The notes: generated by a model from the letters alone, not told the origin. 35,558 bases of DNA from an uncultured Eubacteriales bacterium (GCA_900553265.1 USDD01000016.1:1-35558); one strand, 5' to 3'. Positions 14,706-21,900 are shown, numbered from the stretch's first letter. Numbers and translations are program-made.

Positions 14706-15878
14706 ATGAGCAAGAGCGATATTCTGAAGAAATCCCTGTGCCTCGTTCTGGCGCTGGTGCTGGCGGGCATCGCCGGCGCGAGCTTCTATGAGCAGCGGCA
14801 CTTCAAGGAGACCGTCGTGGTTTCCGACGAACTCACCGAGGTGAGGTGGCTCAGCGACTATGTTCCCATGCTGAAGGGCACCTACGGTGACACCCCCATC
14901 TTCGTGTTCGACTCCGGCGTTCCGGGCGGCTCCGTGCTCTACTGCGGCGGCACCCATCCCTACGAGCCGGCGACCAGCGTCTCCGCCTACGTGCTGATGG
15001 AGAACATCCACGTGGAGAAGGGCGTCGTGTACGTCATTCCCCAGTGCAGCTACTCCGCCACCACGCTGGGCGTGCAGGGCAACGCTTATCCGGCCTCCGT
15101 GCACATCCAGACCGAATGGGGCACCGCGCGCTACAAGATCGGCGAGCGCAACACCAACCCGCTGGATCAGTGGCCGGACAACTTCACTTACATCAACTAT
15201 CCCTCCGGACAGTCTCAGGCGTACAACGATCTGCGCAACCTGAACCGCTGCTATCCGGGCCGTCTGGACGGAACCTTCACCGAGCGCGTGGCCTACGCGA
15301 TCATGGAGTTCATCCGCACCGAGGACATCGACCTGTCCATCGACTGCCATGAGGCCTCCATCATGTACCCCGTCGTCGGCACCTACGTCGCGCATCAGCG
15401 CGCCGAGGACATCACGATGATGGCCGCCATGGAACTGACCGGCAACGGCATCTTCGACATGAAGTACGAGACCTCCCCGAACAGCCTCAAGGGCTTCACC
15501 CATCGCGAGTGGGGCGACTACAGCGACACGCTGGCCGTTCTGATGGAGACCCCCGAGCCGTTCATCGACCGCATCGTTGGACCCATCACCGAGGATCTGA
15601 TGCTCACCGGCAAGGATCGTTTCCTGTCCTTCGCGGGCGATAAGGGTCTGACCTATGTGAAGTACAGCGAGGAGAACGACTACAGCTGGCCCATGGAGGT
15701 TCGCGTCGGCCGTCACCTCACCGGCGCCCACAAGGTCATGGAGTACATGGGCATGTTCTATCCCGACAAGGAGATCATCGCCACCTGGCCCAGCTACGAA
15801 GAGCTGGTGGAGAAGGGCGTCGGCGCGTTCCTGCACGATCCTTCTACCGCCAACCCCGATTTCGTCTATAAGGTCTGA
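14706..15878 (+). CDS. Membrane-anchored M14-type zinc hydrolase (AstE/aspartoacylase-like)
   Basis: A 390-residue protein with an N-terminal signal anchor (residues 9-26). The outward-facing part carries the zinc site of the AstE/ASPA branch of the M14 carboxypeptidases: H84 and E87 in GGTHPYEPA, and H215 in SIDCHEA. The substrate-carboxylate motif is NLNRCYPG (178-185), and the likely catalytic glutamate is E281 in LMETPEP. AstE/ASPA enzymes cleave N-acyl aspartate or glutamate, and M14 relatives remove C-terminal residues, so a gamma-glutamyl or N-acyl-glutamate substrate is plausible here. GAAGGAGG precedes the ATG. It sits between the small membrane protein and a C69 peptidase. Its location on the outer face of the membrane fits trimming of a secreted polymer, which remains inference. 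Confidence 0.82.
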   Translation: MSKSDILKKSLCLVLALVLAGIAGASFYEQRHFKETVVVSDELTEVRWLSDYVPMLKGTYGDTPIFVFDSGVPGGSVLYCGGTHPYEPATSVSAYVLMENIHVEKGVVYVIPQCSYSATTLGVQGNAYPASVHIQTEWGTARYKIGERNTNPLDQWPDNFTYINYPSGQSQAYNDLRNLNRCYPGRLDGTFTERVAYAIMEFIRTEDIDLSIDCHEASIMYPVVGTYVAHQRAEDITMMAAMELTGNGIFDMKYETSPNSLKGFTHREWGDYSDTLAVLMETPEPFIDRIVGPITEDLMLTGKDRFLSFAGDKGLTYVKYSEENDYSWPMEVRVGRHLTGAHKVMEYMGMFYPDKEIIATWPSYEELVEKGVGAFLHDPSTANPDFVYKV

Positions 15879-15892
15879 TTTTCCACGCCGAT

Positions 15893-15927
15893 TATAGCGG
15901 GACGTCGAAGGGGACCGCCCCGTTATA
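15893..15927 (+). other. Hairpin between the M14-type and C69 genes
   Basis: TATAGCGGGACG pairs with CGCCCCGTTATA (one mismatch, one G-U) in the 79-base gap. There is no U-tract. It is the second of three such hairpins at cistron junctions in this operon. Confidence 0.5.
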
Positions 15928-15957
15928 TAAAATAGGAACGAGGAGGAAAAAGAAGGT

Positions 15958-17592
15958 ATGAAGAAGTTCAGGATCCTGTCTGTTCTCGCAATGGCGCTCG
16001 TGATGGTGCTGTTCGCGCAGAGCGCTCTGGCCTGCACGATCGTGTCCGTCGGTAAGGACGCGACCGTCGACGGTTCTACCATCTCGACTCACAACGACGA
16101 CTCCACCGGCGCGGATTTCCGCCTGTGGATCATCCCGTCCATGGAGGGCGGCGAGGGCATCAAGCGCGATCTGGTCGTGGACTCCCATAACTACGGCGAT
16201 TTCAGCGACTATCCCAACACCAAGGACTACGGCAACGGCTTCGCCGTGACCGAGATCGACCAGCCCGAGGACACCTACGCCTACTTCCATTCCCGCTACT
16301 CCTTCATCAACGAGAAGGGCGTGGCCATGGGCGAAGCGACCTTCAGCTGCGACAGTGAGTTCTATGACAGCGACACCTACAAGCTGCTCTACGATGGCAA
16401 CAACGGTCTGATCGACTGCTGGAACGCGCAGGACATCGCTCTGGAGCGCGCCTCCACCGCCCGCGAAGCCGTTGAGATCATGGGCGAGCTGTGCGAGACC
16501 TACCTGTGGAAGGATTCCGGCGAAACCATCAACATCTGCGATGGCGAAGAAGTCTGGATCTTCGAGGCCTATGGTCTGGATCTGTGGGCGGCCGTCCGTC
16601 TGCCCAGCAACGCGTTCTTCGTGGCCGCGAACCGCGCCCGCATCGCCGAGTTCGACTTCGAAGACACCGAGAACTACCTCTGCTCTCCCAATCTGAAGAG
16701 CTTCGCCGTGGACAACGGCCTGTGGTCCGAGGATTCCGGCGAGGCGTTCAGCCCCGCGGACATCTACGCGCCCTATCATGGCGACTACTCCCGCAATCGT
16801 GAGTGGCGCGCGTTCGACCTCGTGGCCCCCAGCCTCGAGCTGAACCGCGACGACTATCGCTATCCTCTGTACGTTGTGCCGGACGAGAAGCTGTCCGTGG
16901 ACGACGTGTTCAAGATCAAGGGCGACTACTATCAGGGCACCGATCTGGATGCTTCCCTGTACGCGGTCTCCGGCGACTTCGGCAACCCCCTCAACTTCAA
17001 CAGCCCCGTCCGCACCATCAACATGTACCGCACCTGCTACGTCATGATCGCCAACATCAAGAGCTGGCTGCCTGACGAGGTCAAGTGCCTGGTCTGGTAC
17101 GGCTACGGCGCTCCCGACTCCACCTTCATCACCCCCCTGTGGCCCACCATGACCGAGATGCCCAGCTACTACGATCACGGCTCCCGCTACGAGAAGTATG
17201 ACCGTACCTCCGGCTGGTGGATCAACACCCTGGTGCAGGATACCGCGACCCGCAACTACGACCTCGCCATCGAGAAGATCTACGCTGCCCGCGAAGAGCG
17301 CGCCGCCGCGATCTACGCCGAGGTTGCTGAGCTGCAGGAGAAGTGGGCGGCCATGATCAACGAAGGCAAGAAGGACGAAGCCATTGCCGAGCTGACCAAG
17401 TACGCCAACGACACCGCCAACGAGTGGTTCGAGATCTGGCTCGACCTGAGCGACGAGCTGATCTCCGACACCGTGTGGAGCCGTGTCAACGAGGACGGCC
17501 GCATCTCCGGCGGCAGCTACTCCGAGTGGTACCAGAACATCATGGACAGCGCGGAGAAGAAGCCCGTGGAGACCGAGGAAGCGGCTCAGTAA
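15958..17592 (+). CDS. Exported C69-family peptidase (dipeptidase A-like, Ntn hydrolase)
   Basis: A 544-residue exported enzyme of the C69 family, N-terminal-nucleophile hydrolases that usually act as dipeptidases. A signal peptide ends at SALA-Cys26. Cys26 is followed by TIVSVGKDATVDGSTISTHN, the standard start of the mature enzyme, so Cys26 is the predicted nucleophile. Conserved blocks follow: the N-D-D stretch near 45, EKGVAMGEATFS (about 119-130), and WIFEAYG-WAAVRLP with VAANRARI. The C-terminal 100 residues are a helical extension ending in an acidic tail. GAGGAGGAAAAAGAAGG precedes the start. The -3 residue before Cys26 is Ala rather than Leu, so it is a poor lipobox. If signal peptidase I cuts after Ala25, the active nucleophile is exposed directly. 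Context suggests that it digests gamma-glutamyl peptides. Confidence 0.88.
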   Translation: MKKFRILSVLAMALVMVLFAQSALACTIVSVGKDATVDGSTISTHNDDSTGADFRLWIIPSMEGGEGIKRDLVVDSHNYGDFSDYPNTKDYGNGFAVTEIDQPEDTYAYFHSRYSFINEKGVAMGEATFSCDSEFYDSDTYKLLYDGNNGLIDCWNAQDIALERASTAREAVEIMGELCETYLWKDSGETINICDGEEVWIFEAYGLDLWAAVRLPSNAFFVAANRARIAEFDFEDTENYLCSPNLKSFAVDNGLWSEDSGEAFSPADIYAPYHGDYSRNREWRAFDLVAPSLELNRDDYRYPLYVVPDEKLSVDDVFKIKGDYYQGTDLDASLYAVSGDFGNPLNFNSPVRTINMYRTCYVMIANIKSWLPDEVKCLVWYGYGAPDSTFITPLWPTMTEMPSYYDHGSRYEKYDRTSGWWINTLVQDTATRNYDLAIEKIYAAREERAAAIYAEVAELQEKWAAMINEGKKDEAIAELTKYANDTANEWFEIWLDLSDELISDTVWSRVNEDGRISGGSYSEWYQNIMDSAEKKPVETEEAAQ

Positions 17593-17632
17593 CTGAACCG
17601 TTCGGCTGCGGACAACTGAACAACTCTGAACC

Positions 17633-17664
17633 GGGTTTCCGGGGGCATTCGTCCCCGGAAACCC
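17633..17664 (+). other. 12-bp hairpin just before pgsB
   Basis: GGGTTTCCGGGG pairs perfectly with CCCCGGAAACCC across an eight-base loop, and its 3' edge is 17 bases before the pgsB ATG. No U-tract follows and no ribosome-binding site is visible between it and the ATG. It may attenuate transcription or control pgsB translation. Confidence 0.65.
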
Positions 17665-17680
17665 CTTCGCATAATTGCTT

Positions 17681-19006
17681 ATGAAGAATTTGGCATATTC
17701 CCTGATCGTCGCCGCGTCGGGCGCGTTCCTGGCGGCGGGGATCGCTGAAAAGGCGCTGCATCGGCGCGCCCTCCGCGCCATTCCCATTCGAGTGATGGTG
17801 AACGGCACGCGCGGCAAGACCAGCGTCACGCGGCTGGTGGCCGCGGCGCTGCGCGAGGCGGGGCTGCGCACCTGGGCCAAGACCACGGGCACTCAGGCCG
17901 CGTGGATTCTGCCCGACGGCTCGGAGCAGGAATATCGAAAGAAGCGCCCGGTGAACATCCGCGAGCAGATTCCCTTCGTGCGCAGGGCGGCGCGGGATGG
18001 CGCGGATGCGATTGTGGTGGAGTGCATGGCGCTGCACCCGGAGAACCAGAGAATGATGGCCGAGGAATTCGTTCGGCCCACGGTGGAAATCATCACCAAC
18101 GCCCGCGTGGATCACATTTCGGAGATCGGCGCGACGGAGGAGGAGACGGTCGCCACGCTGTCGCTGTCCATTCTGGAGGGCGCGCGCGTGGTCACGGGAG
18201 ACGCGCGGTTCGACGAGTATACCGCCCGGCGCGTGGATCCGTCGGATCTGGAAATTGACGGCGGATATGTGGACTCGTTCCCGTATCCGATGTTTGAGGA
18301 TAACGTCAGACAGGCGCTGTGCGCGGCCATGCTGCTGGGCGTGGATCGCGAGACCGCGCTGCGCGGCATGCGCAAAGCGCGGCCCGACGCGGGCATGTGC
18401 GGGCCCTTCCGCGTGGGCGGCTGCACGGTCATCAACGGTTTTGCCGCCAACGATCTGGAGTCGTCCCGGGCGCTGTTTGAAAAGACGGTCGCCCTGCGGG
18501 GGCTGGAGGGACAGCCGGTCTGGGTGCTGTTCAACAACCGCGGCGACCGCGAGTTCCGGCTGGCCGAGTTCGTGCCGCTGATGCGCGAGATGGTCGGGCG
18601 CGGCGCGAGCCTGCGCGTCGTGGGCGAAAACACGGCCAAGGCCGCGCGGTTCTTTGAGCGCAAAGCGGGCATCGCCGCCCAGCCGCTGGAGGGCGACGCG
18701 CTGAGCTGGCTGGAAAAGCTGGGTGAAGAAAACTGCACCGTGCTGTGCATCGGCAACATCCGCGGCGCGGGCCGCGCGCTGATCGAAGCGCTTCAGGCCC
18801 GCTGTGACGCGGAGGAGAAGCCGAATGGCGAAAGGGCAGAGTCGCGTGCAGGCGCGCAATCCGCCGACTTCGCAGAAATGGATCGGCGGGATGCGCAGAC
18901 CGGCGAAGGCACGGCAGCGCATCTGAATTCCGACGGCGCTGCGGCCTCGGCACAGAACACCGACGACAAAGGCGAATCCCCGGCGGGGCGCGCCGACAGG
19001 GCTTAG
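17681..19006 (+). CDS. pgsB: Poly-gamma-glutamate synthase subunit PgsB (CapB)
   Basis: A 441-residue Mur-ligase-like amide ligase that joins glutamates through their gamma-carboxyls using ATP, at the membrane with PgsC. An N-terminal hydrophobic segment (about 5-23) is followed by the P-loop NGTRGKTSVTRL (41-52), TTGTQAAW (68-75) and the CapB-typical VVECMALHPENQ. The catalytic core ends around residue 385. About 55 further residues, hydrophilic and low in complexity (Ala, Glu, Asp, Gly, Ser), are not expected in PgsB, which is usually about 390-400 residues. I chose the ATG at 17681. A TTG two codons earlier is possible. Neither has a clear Shine-Dalgarno sequence, which is odd in this well-marked operon, and a strong hairpin lies just upstream. 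The stop codon lies within the ribosome-binding site of pgsC. Confidence 0.92.
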   Translation: MKNLAYSLIVAASGAFLAAGIAEKALHRRALRAIPIRVMVNGTRGKTSVTRLVAAALREAGLRTWAKTTGTQAAWILPDGSEQEYRKKRPVNIREQIPFVRRAARDGADAIVVECMALHPENQRMMAEEFVRPTVEIITNARVDHISEIGATEEETVATLSLSILEGARVVTGDARFDEYTARRVDPSDLEIDGGYVDSFPYPMFEDNVRQALCAAMLLGVDRETALRGMRKARPDAGMCGPFRVGGCTVINGFAANDLESSRALFEKTVALRGLEGQPVWVLFNNRGDREFRLAEFVPLMREMVGRGASLRVVGENTAKAARFFERKAGIAAQPLEGDALSWLEKLGEENCTVLCIGNIRGAGRALIEALQARCDAEEKPNGERAESRAGAQSADFAEMDRRDAQTGEGTAAHLNSDGAAASAQNTDDKGESPAGRADRA

Positions 19007-19020
19007 GAGGGCGACGGTCT

Positions 19021-19455
19021 ATGTTGCAGCAAGCCATCGGGCTGAGCATTATTCTTGGCTTTATTTCCACGGAGCTGCTGGGGCTTTTTACCGGCGGTCT
19101 CGTTTCCGCGGGGTATCTGGCGTTCTTTCTGGAGCAGCCCTATCGCGTCGCGTCCACGCTGGTGCTGTCACTGGTGGTGTACGGACTGACCAAGCTCATC
19201 GGAAAAGCAGTGATTCTCTACGGCCGGCGGCGGTTCATGCTCACGGTCATTCTGGGCATCCTGCTGGGCTGGGTCTACGAGAGCCACGCCTACTATCTCA
19301 ACGGCATTTCCCAGGATCTGCGCATCATCGGCTACATGATTCCCGGGCTGCTGGCCAACGACATGTGCAAGCAGGGCGCGTGGCGCACGGTGCTGATGGC
19401 CATGGTCTGCGCGCTGCTGATCCGGCTGATTCTGACGGTGGGGATGTATATATGA
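19021..19455 (+). CDS. pgsC: Poly-gamma-glutamate biosynthesis membrane protein PgsC (CapC)
   Basis: A 144-residue integral membrane protein, the normal PgsC length. It has about four to five helices and the conserved pattern GLFTGGLVSAGYLAFFLEQP near residues 21-40, comparable to the GLVVPGYLAL..QP segment of known PgsC. PgsC partners PgsB in the membrane-bound gamma-glutamate ligase. AGGAGGG before the ATG includes the TAG stop of pgsB, so the two are translationally linked. The stop overlaps the next start by four bases (ATGA). Confidence 0.92.
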   Translation: MLQQAIGLSIILGFISTELLGLFTGGLVSAGYLAFFLEQPYRVASTLVLSLVVYGLTKLIGKAVILYGRRRFMLTVILGILLGWVYESHAYYLNGISQDLRIIGYMIPGLLANDMCKQGAWRTVLMAMVCALLIRLILTVGMYI

Positions 19456-20534
19456 AGAGAATTCGCAGCAGGGCGAAAATTCGCTGGCCCTATCTGGCGC
19501 TGGCGCTGGTGATCGGCCTGACGGGCTTTTCGGCGACGTGGCTGACGCGCCATCTGGAGCCCGCCGCCTGCGCCGACGTGCAGCGCGCCGCGGCCGAGCG
19601 CATGCAGCGCGGCGAGGAAATTCTGAAGGACGTGGTGGTTCGCGAGGGAATCGCCATCGAGGACATCGACCTGAACCAGACGGGGCTGATCGGCCCGGAA
19701 TGGACGCCGCTGACCACCACGCCGGGCATTGAGGAGGCCAAGCGCACCGCGCTGGATCCCAACTTCGCGGCGCTGCTGGTGCGGTATTTTGAGGAGGCCG
19801 GGCTGGAAAAGGGCGACACCGTGGCGGTGGGCACCAGCGGCTCGTTCCCTGGGCTGTTCATCGCCACGCTGTGCGCGGCCACCGAGCTGGAGCTGGACGC
19901 GAAGGTCATCGCGTCCTTCGGCTCGTCCATGTACGGCGCGACGCGGCTGGAGCTGAACGTCTGCCGCATGCTGCGCATTCTGCGCGAAAACGGCGTGATC
20001 GACTACGAGCTGCTGGCCGTCTCGCCCGGCGGCAACAACGACTATGGCGAGAGCGCGCTGTGGCCCGATTCCCGCGACACCATCGCCGCGCTGGCGGCGG
20101 AGGAGGGCGTGGAGTACATCGACTACAACGATATCGAAAAGAGCATCGCCCGGCGGCTGGAGCTGTTTGGCGAGGACGTCGACTGCTTCGTGAACGTGGG
20201 CGGCGCGAGCGCCAACAGCGGCACCAGTGCCTACACGCTGGACTTCCCCAACGGGCTGGTGCTGGATCCGCCGAAGATTCCCACCACGGCCAACCGCGGG
20301 CTGATGTACGAATACGCCGCCCGGGGCGTGCCGGTGATCAACATGCTCAACGTGCGCCAGCTGGCCGCGGACAACGGCCTGCCCTACGACCCCGTGCCGC
20401 TGACCCATCCGGGCGAGGGCGGCGTGTACTACTACATTGCCTATCGCCTGTGGATTCCCGCGCTGGCCGCGGCGCTGATGATCGCCGCGCTGGCTGTGGG
20501 AAGAGCGCGCTTTGAGCGGGGGAACCGGCGGTAA
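19452..20534 (+). CDS. pgsW: Poly-gamma-glutamate system protein PgsW
   Basis: A 360-residue protein with membrane segments at both ends (about 12-30 and 337-352) and a large extracytoplasmic domain between. The domain contains VAVGTSGSFPGLFIATLC, SFGSSMYGATRLE, SPGGNNDYGESALW and FVNVGGASANSG. From memory this matches the 'poly-gamma-glutamate system protein' family found next to pgsB and pgsC in some Firmicutes, Fusobacteria and Synergistetes. Its biochemical role is not established. It may replace PgsA/CapA, which is absent here. Its start overlaps the pgsC stop (ATGA). It is the last gene of the operon. Confidence 0.88.
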   Translation: MKRIRSRAKIRWPYLALALVIGLTGFSATWLTRHLEPAACADVQRAAAERMQRGEEILKDVVVREGIAIEDIDLNQTGLIGPEWTPLTTTPGIEEAKRTALDPNFAALLVRYFEEAGLEKGDTVAVGTSGSFPGLFIATLCAATELELDAKVIASFGSSMYGATRLELNVCRMLRILRENGVIDYELLAVSPGGNNDYGESALWPDSRDTIAALAAEEGVEYIDYNDIEKSIARRLELFGEDVDCFVNVGGASANSGTSAYTLDFPNGLVLDPPKIPTTANRGLMYEYAARGVPVINMLNVRQLAADNGLPYDPVPLTHPGEGGVYYYIAYRLWIPALAAALMIAALAVGRARFERGNRR

Positions 20535-20572
20535 ACGAAAACTGCGTTCGCTGGCGGCTGAAATGAAGAACA

Positions 20573-20599
20573 GGGGACGGGCTGAAATAGCTCGTCCCC
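20573..20599 (+). terminator. Probable terminator of the pgs operon
   Basis: GGGGACGGGCT pairs with AGCTCGTCCCC (one G-U) over a five-base loop, 38 bases after the pgsW stop. The following T-tract is poor, so efficiency may be partial. Confidence 0.55.
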
Positions 20600-20631
20600 T
20601 TGCCAGTTTGGGAATGTCATAAAATCGTTCG

Positions 20632-20661
20632 TTGACGTTATGTGGGATTGCGTGGTATAAT
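20632..20661 (+). promoter_or_regulatory. Promoter of the type I toxin gene
   Basis: TTGACG (20632-20637) and TATAAT (20656-20661) with an 18-base spacer and a TG before the -10. The start of the transcript folds into a 7-bp hairpin (ATGGAGC/GCTCCAT, 20666-20684), as is common for stable toxin mRNAs. Confidence 0.85.
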
Positions 20662-20718
20662 GCGGATGGAGCATTCCGCTCCATTGCAGGAAGGAAACAG
20701 ATGGCGCTTGGCTTTTAC

Positions 20719-20738
20719 CCTCCCCGTACAAAGGGAGG
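20719..20738 (+). promoter_or_regulatory. Hairpin that masks the toxin ribosome-binding site
   Basis: CCTCCC (20719-20724) pairs with GGGAGG (20733-20738), the core of a near-perfect Shine-Dalgarno sequence (AAGGGAGGTGAT). Sequestering this site would limit toxin translation. Confidence 0.6.
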
Positions 20739-20746
20739 TGATGGTT

Positions 20747-20827
20747 GTGACCGATTACGAAATTCTCGCGATTGTTCTCATGATTATCACTGTGGCTTTT
20801 ACGATTCACATCGGAAACCATAAGTAA
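20747..20827 (+). CDS. Small hydrophobic type I toxin-like peptide
   Basis: A 26-residue peptide read from GTG at 20747 (an ATG two codons earlier overlaps the ribosome-binding site). It begins TDYEILAIVLMIITVAFTIH and ends in a short polar, basic tail (GNHK): one membrane helix with a charged C-terminus. This is the architecture of type I toxins and 'putative holin-like toxins' of Firmicutes, which depolarise or damage the membrane. Support comes from its own consensus promoter, a masked near-perfect ribosome-binding site, a convergent antisense promoter just downstream, and isolation from other operons. The reading frame extends upstream to 20642, but the promoter lies there. No exact family name can be assigned by eye. 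Confidence 0.72.
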   Translation: MTDYEILAIVLMIITVAFTIHIGNHK

Positions 20828-20917
20828 CAAAGTTAAAGCCGCCATCCCGCGCTAACTGGTAGGCGGCTCATCTCAATCTTGGAGGGGAGAAGCCATCCAC
20901 AAGCGTCATCCCTTCCT
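20828..20917 (-). ncRNA. Putative antisense RNA antitoxin
   Basis: The RNA is inferred from a consensus minus-strand promoter (20924-20953) and a terminator-like hairpin, AGCCGCC/GGCGGCT (20837-20843 with 20862-20868), followed on that strand by TTTAACTTTGTT. The transcript would be about 90 nt and end at the toxin stop codon. The toxin mRNA is expected to run to the terminator at 20970-21006, so the whole RNA would be complementary to the toxin mRNA 3' UTR. Ends are estimated, not measured. Confidence 0.65.
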
Positions 20918-20923
20918 GCTCTT

Positions 20924-20953
20924 ATTATATCATTGAGTAACGGGAATTGTCAA
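20924..20953 (-). promoter_or_regulatory. Promoter of the antisense RNA
   Basis: On the minus strand, a perfect TTGACA (20948-20953) and a perfect TATAAT (20924-20929) are separated by 18 bases. It is the best consensus promoter in the window. No protein-coding gene follows it before the toxin. Confidence 0.85.
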
Positions 20954-20969
20954 CCCCAAGATTCTGCGC

Positions 20970-21006
20970 TGGTCATTTTCGTGAGGTCACGAAGATGACC
21001 ATTTTT
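20970..21006 (+). terminator. Terminator of the toxin transcript
   Basis: A stem of about 15 base pairs (GGTCATTTTCGTGA with its complement, one G-U) is followed by T5. It would end a toxin mRNA of about 340 nt. Confidence 0.8.
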
Positions 21007-21032
21007 CTGCCGTCGGAAATATGGTGGCATGA

Positions 21033-21064
21033 GAAAAGCCCCGCTGCTGATGTGCGGCGGGGCT
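21033..21064 (-). terminator. Terminator of the minus-strand secreted protein gene
   Basis: On the minus strand, AGCCCCGCCGC pairs with GCAGCGGGGCT over a six-base loop and is followed by TTTTCT. It lies 12 bases beyond the stop codon at 21077. Confidence 0.8.
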
Positions 21065-21076
21065 GGAAGAGGTTGT

Positions 21077-21694
21077 TTACCCGCGCCAATAGTAGTAGAT
21101 GAAGTTGTCCGATAGCCAGACAAACTGGCATTCATCCTCAAATACTCCCCTCAGATCCCATTCTTCCGGCATACATTCTTTTAGAACATCTTCAATAGGG
21201 GTTCGCCAAGAGTACTCTTGAGGAACGTAATAGTAACCAACCGTATCAGATTTGAAAAGATTCTCTGGATTTAAGGAGTAGTCTGGGATTATGAGTGTCA
21301 TTACCACCCCTTCGCCGCTTAAATAAATGGGATAGATTTGCACGGTGTCTTCGGTTGCTCTGGCTAAAGCAAAATACTCCGGGTATTCTTCTTCAGACAG
21401 GCTTTCTTTTTTGCCATGGACTTCATTCCAAACGCTGAGCTCTGGGTTTCCATCCTCATCGGAATAATACCAAACCAACCGCTGCGTCTGCGCTTCCAGC
21501 ATCTTCTCGGCTGCGGTACGAAGAACGGGTTCGATTTCCTCGAATAAGCGCAGGGAGATAGAATAATAGCGATCGTTCTCGTCCGGGTCTTCAAGCCGAA
21601 CAAACGGCATTTCTGCACCGGCCCATTGCCCCCAAGCCAGCAGCATTGCCCAAAGCAGTGCCATGCAAAGGATTCTTCTTCCTGCCATTTTCAT
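21077..21694 (-). CDS. Secreted protein of unknown function
   Basis: A 205-residue protein with a signal peptide (residues 1-27, ending near GQWAGA). The mature part is acidic and rich in aromatic residues (Tyr, Trp), with two Cys residues. It contains no motif I recognise. Codon use is less GC-rich than in the neighbouring core genes, which suggests recent acquisition. GGGGG precedes the first ATG at moderate distance. A second ATG (MAGRR) two codons later is also possible. It has its own promoter and terminator and so forms a single-gene unit between the toxin locus and the DUF512 gene. Confidence 0.75.
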   Translation of the reverse strand: MKMAGRRILCMALLWAMLLAWGQWAGAEMPFVRLEDPDENDRYYSISLRLFEEIEPVLRTAAEKMLEAQTQRLVWYYSDEDGNPELSVWNEVHGKKESLSEEEYPEYFALARATEDTVQIYPIYLSGEGVVMTLIIPDYSLNPENLFKSDTVGYYYVPQEYSWRTPIEDVLKECMPEEWDLRGVFEDECQFVWLSDNFIYYYWRG

Positions 21695-21757
21695 ACCGTT
21701 ACCCCCATTTCATATGTGACATTCTCAGAAGATGCGCTGCTTCCGTGGCTTTTCTGT

Positions 21758-21787
21758 ATTCTACAATGTGCGCGGTCGAATTGTCAA
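21758..21787 (-). promoter_or_regulatory. Promoter of the secreted protein gene at 21077-21694
   Basis: On the minus strand, TTGACA (21782-21787) and TAGAAT (21758-21763) with an 18-base spacer, about 60 bases before the start codon. Confidence 0.75.
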
Positions 21788-21839
21788 GCAGGGACGGCGG
21801 CGCTCTGCAAATTTGAACACGTTTTTTCCCCGCAGTCTA

Positions 21840-21868
21840 TTGACGGAATCGCTCAAACGGCGCATAAT
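21840..21868 (+). promoter_or_regulatory. Promoter of the DUF512 gene
   Basis: TTGACG (21840-21845) and CATAAT (21863-21868) with a 17-base spacer, about 30 bases before the ATG. Confidence 0.75.
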
Positions 21869-21900
21869 AGAATAGGAATGTTTTACAATGCGGAGGAACC

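Noticed and set aside
15958..16035. C69 protein as a lipoprotein
   Set aside because: The residue three before Cys26 is Ala, not Leu/Val/Ile, and lipidation would block the expected nucleophile.
15892..17892. 666-codon minus-strand frame across the C69 gene
   Set aside because: It spans a gene junction with no motif. The plus-strand enzyme is complete.
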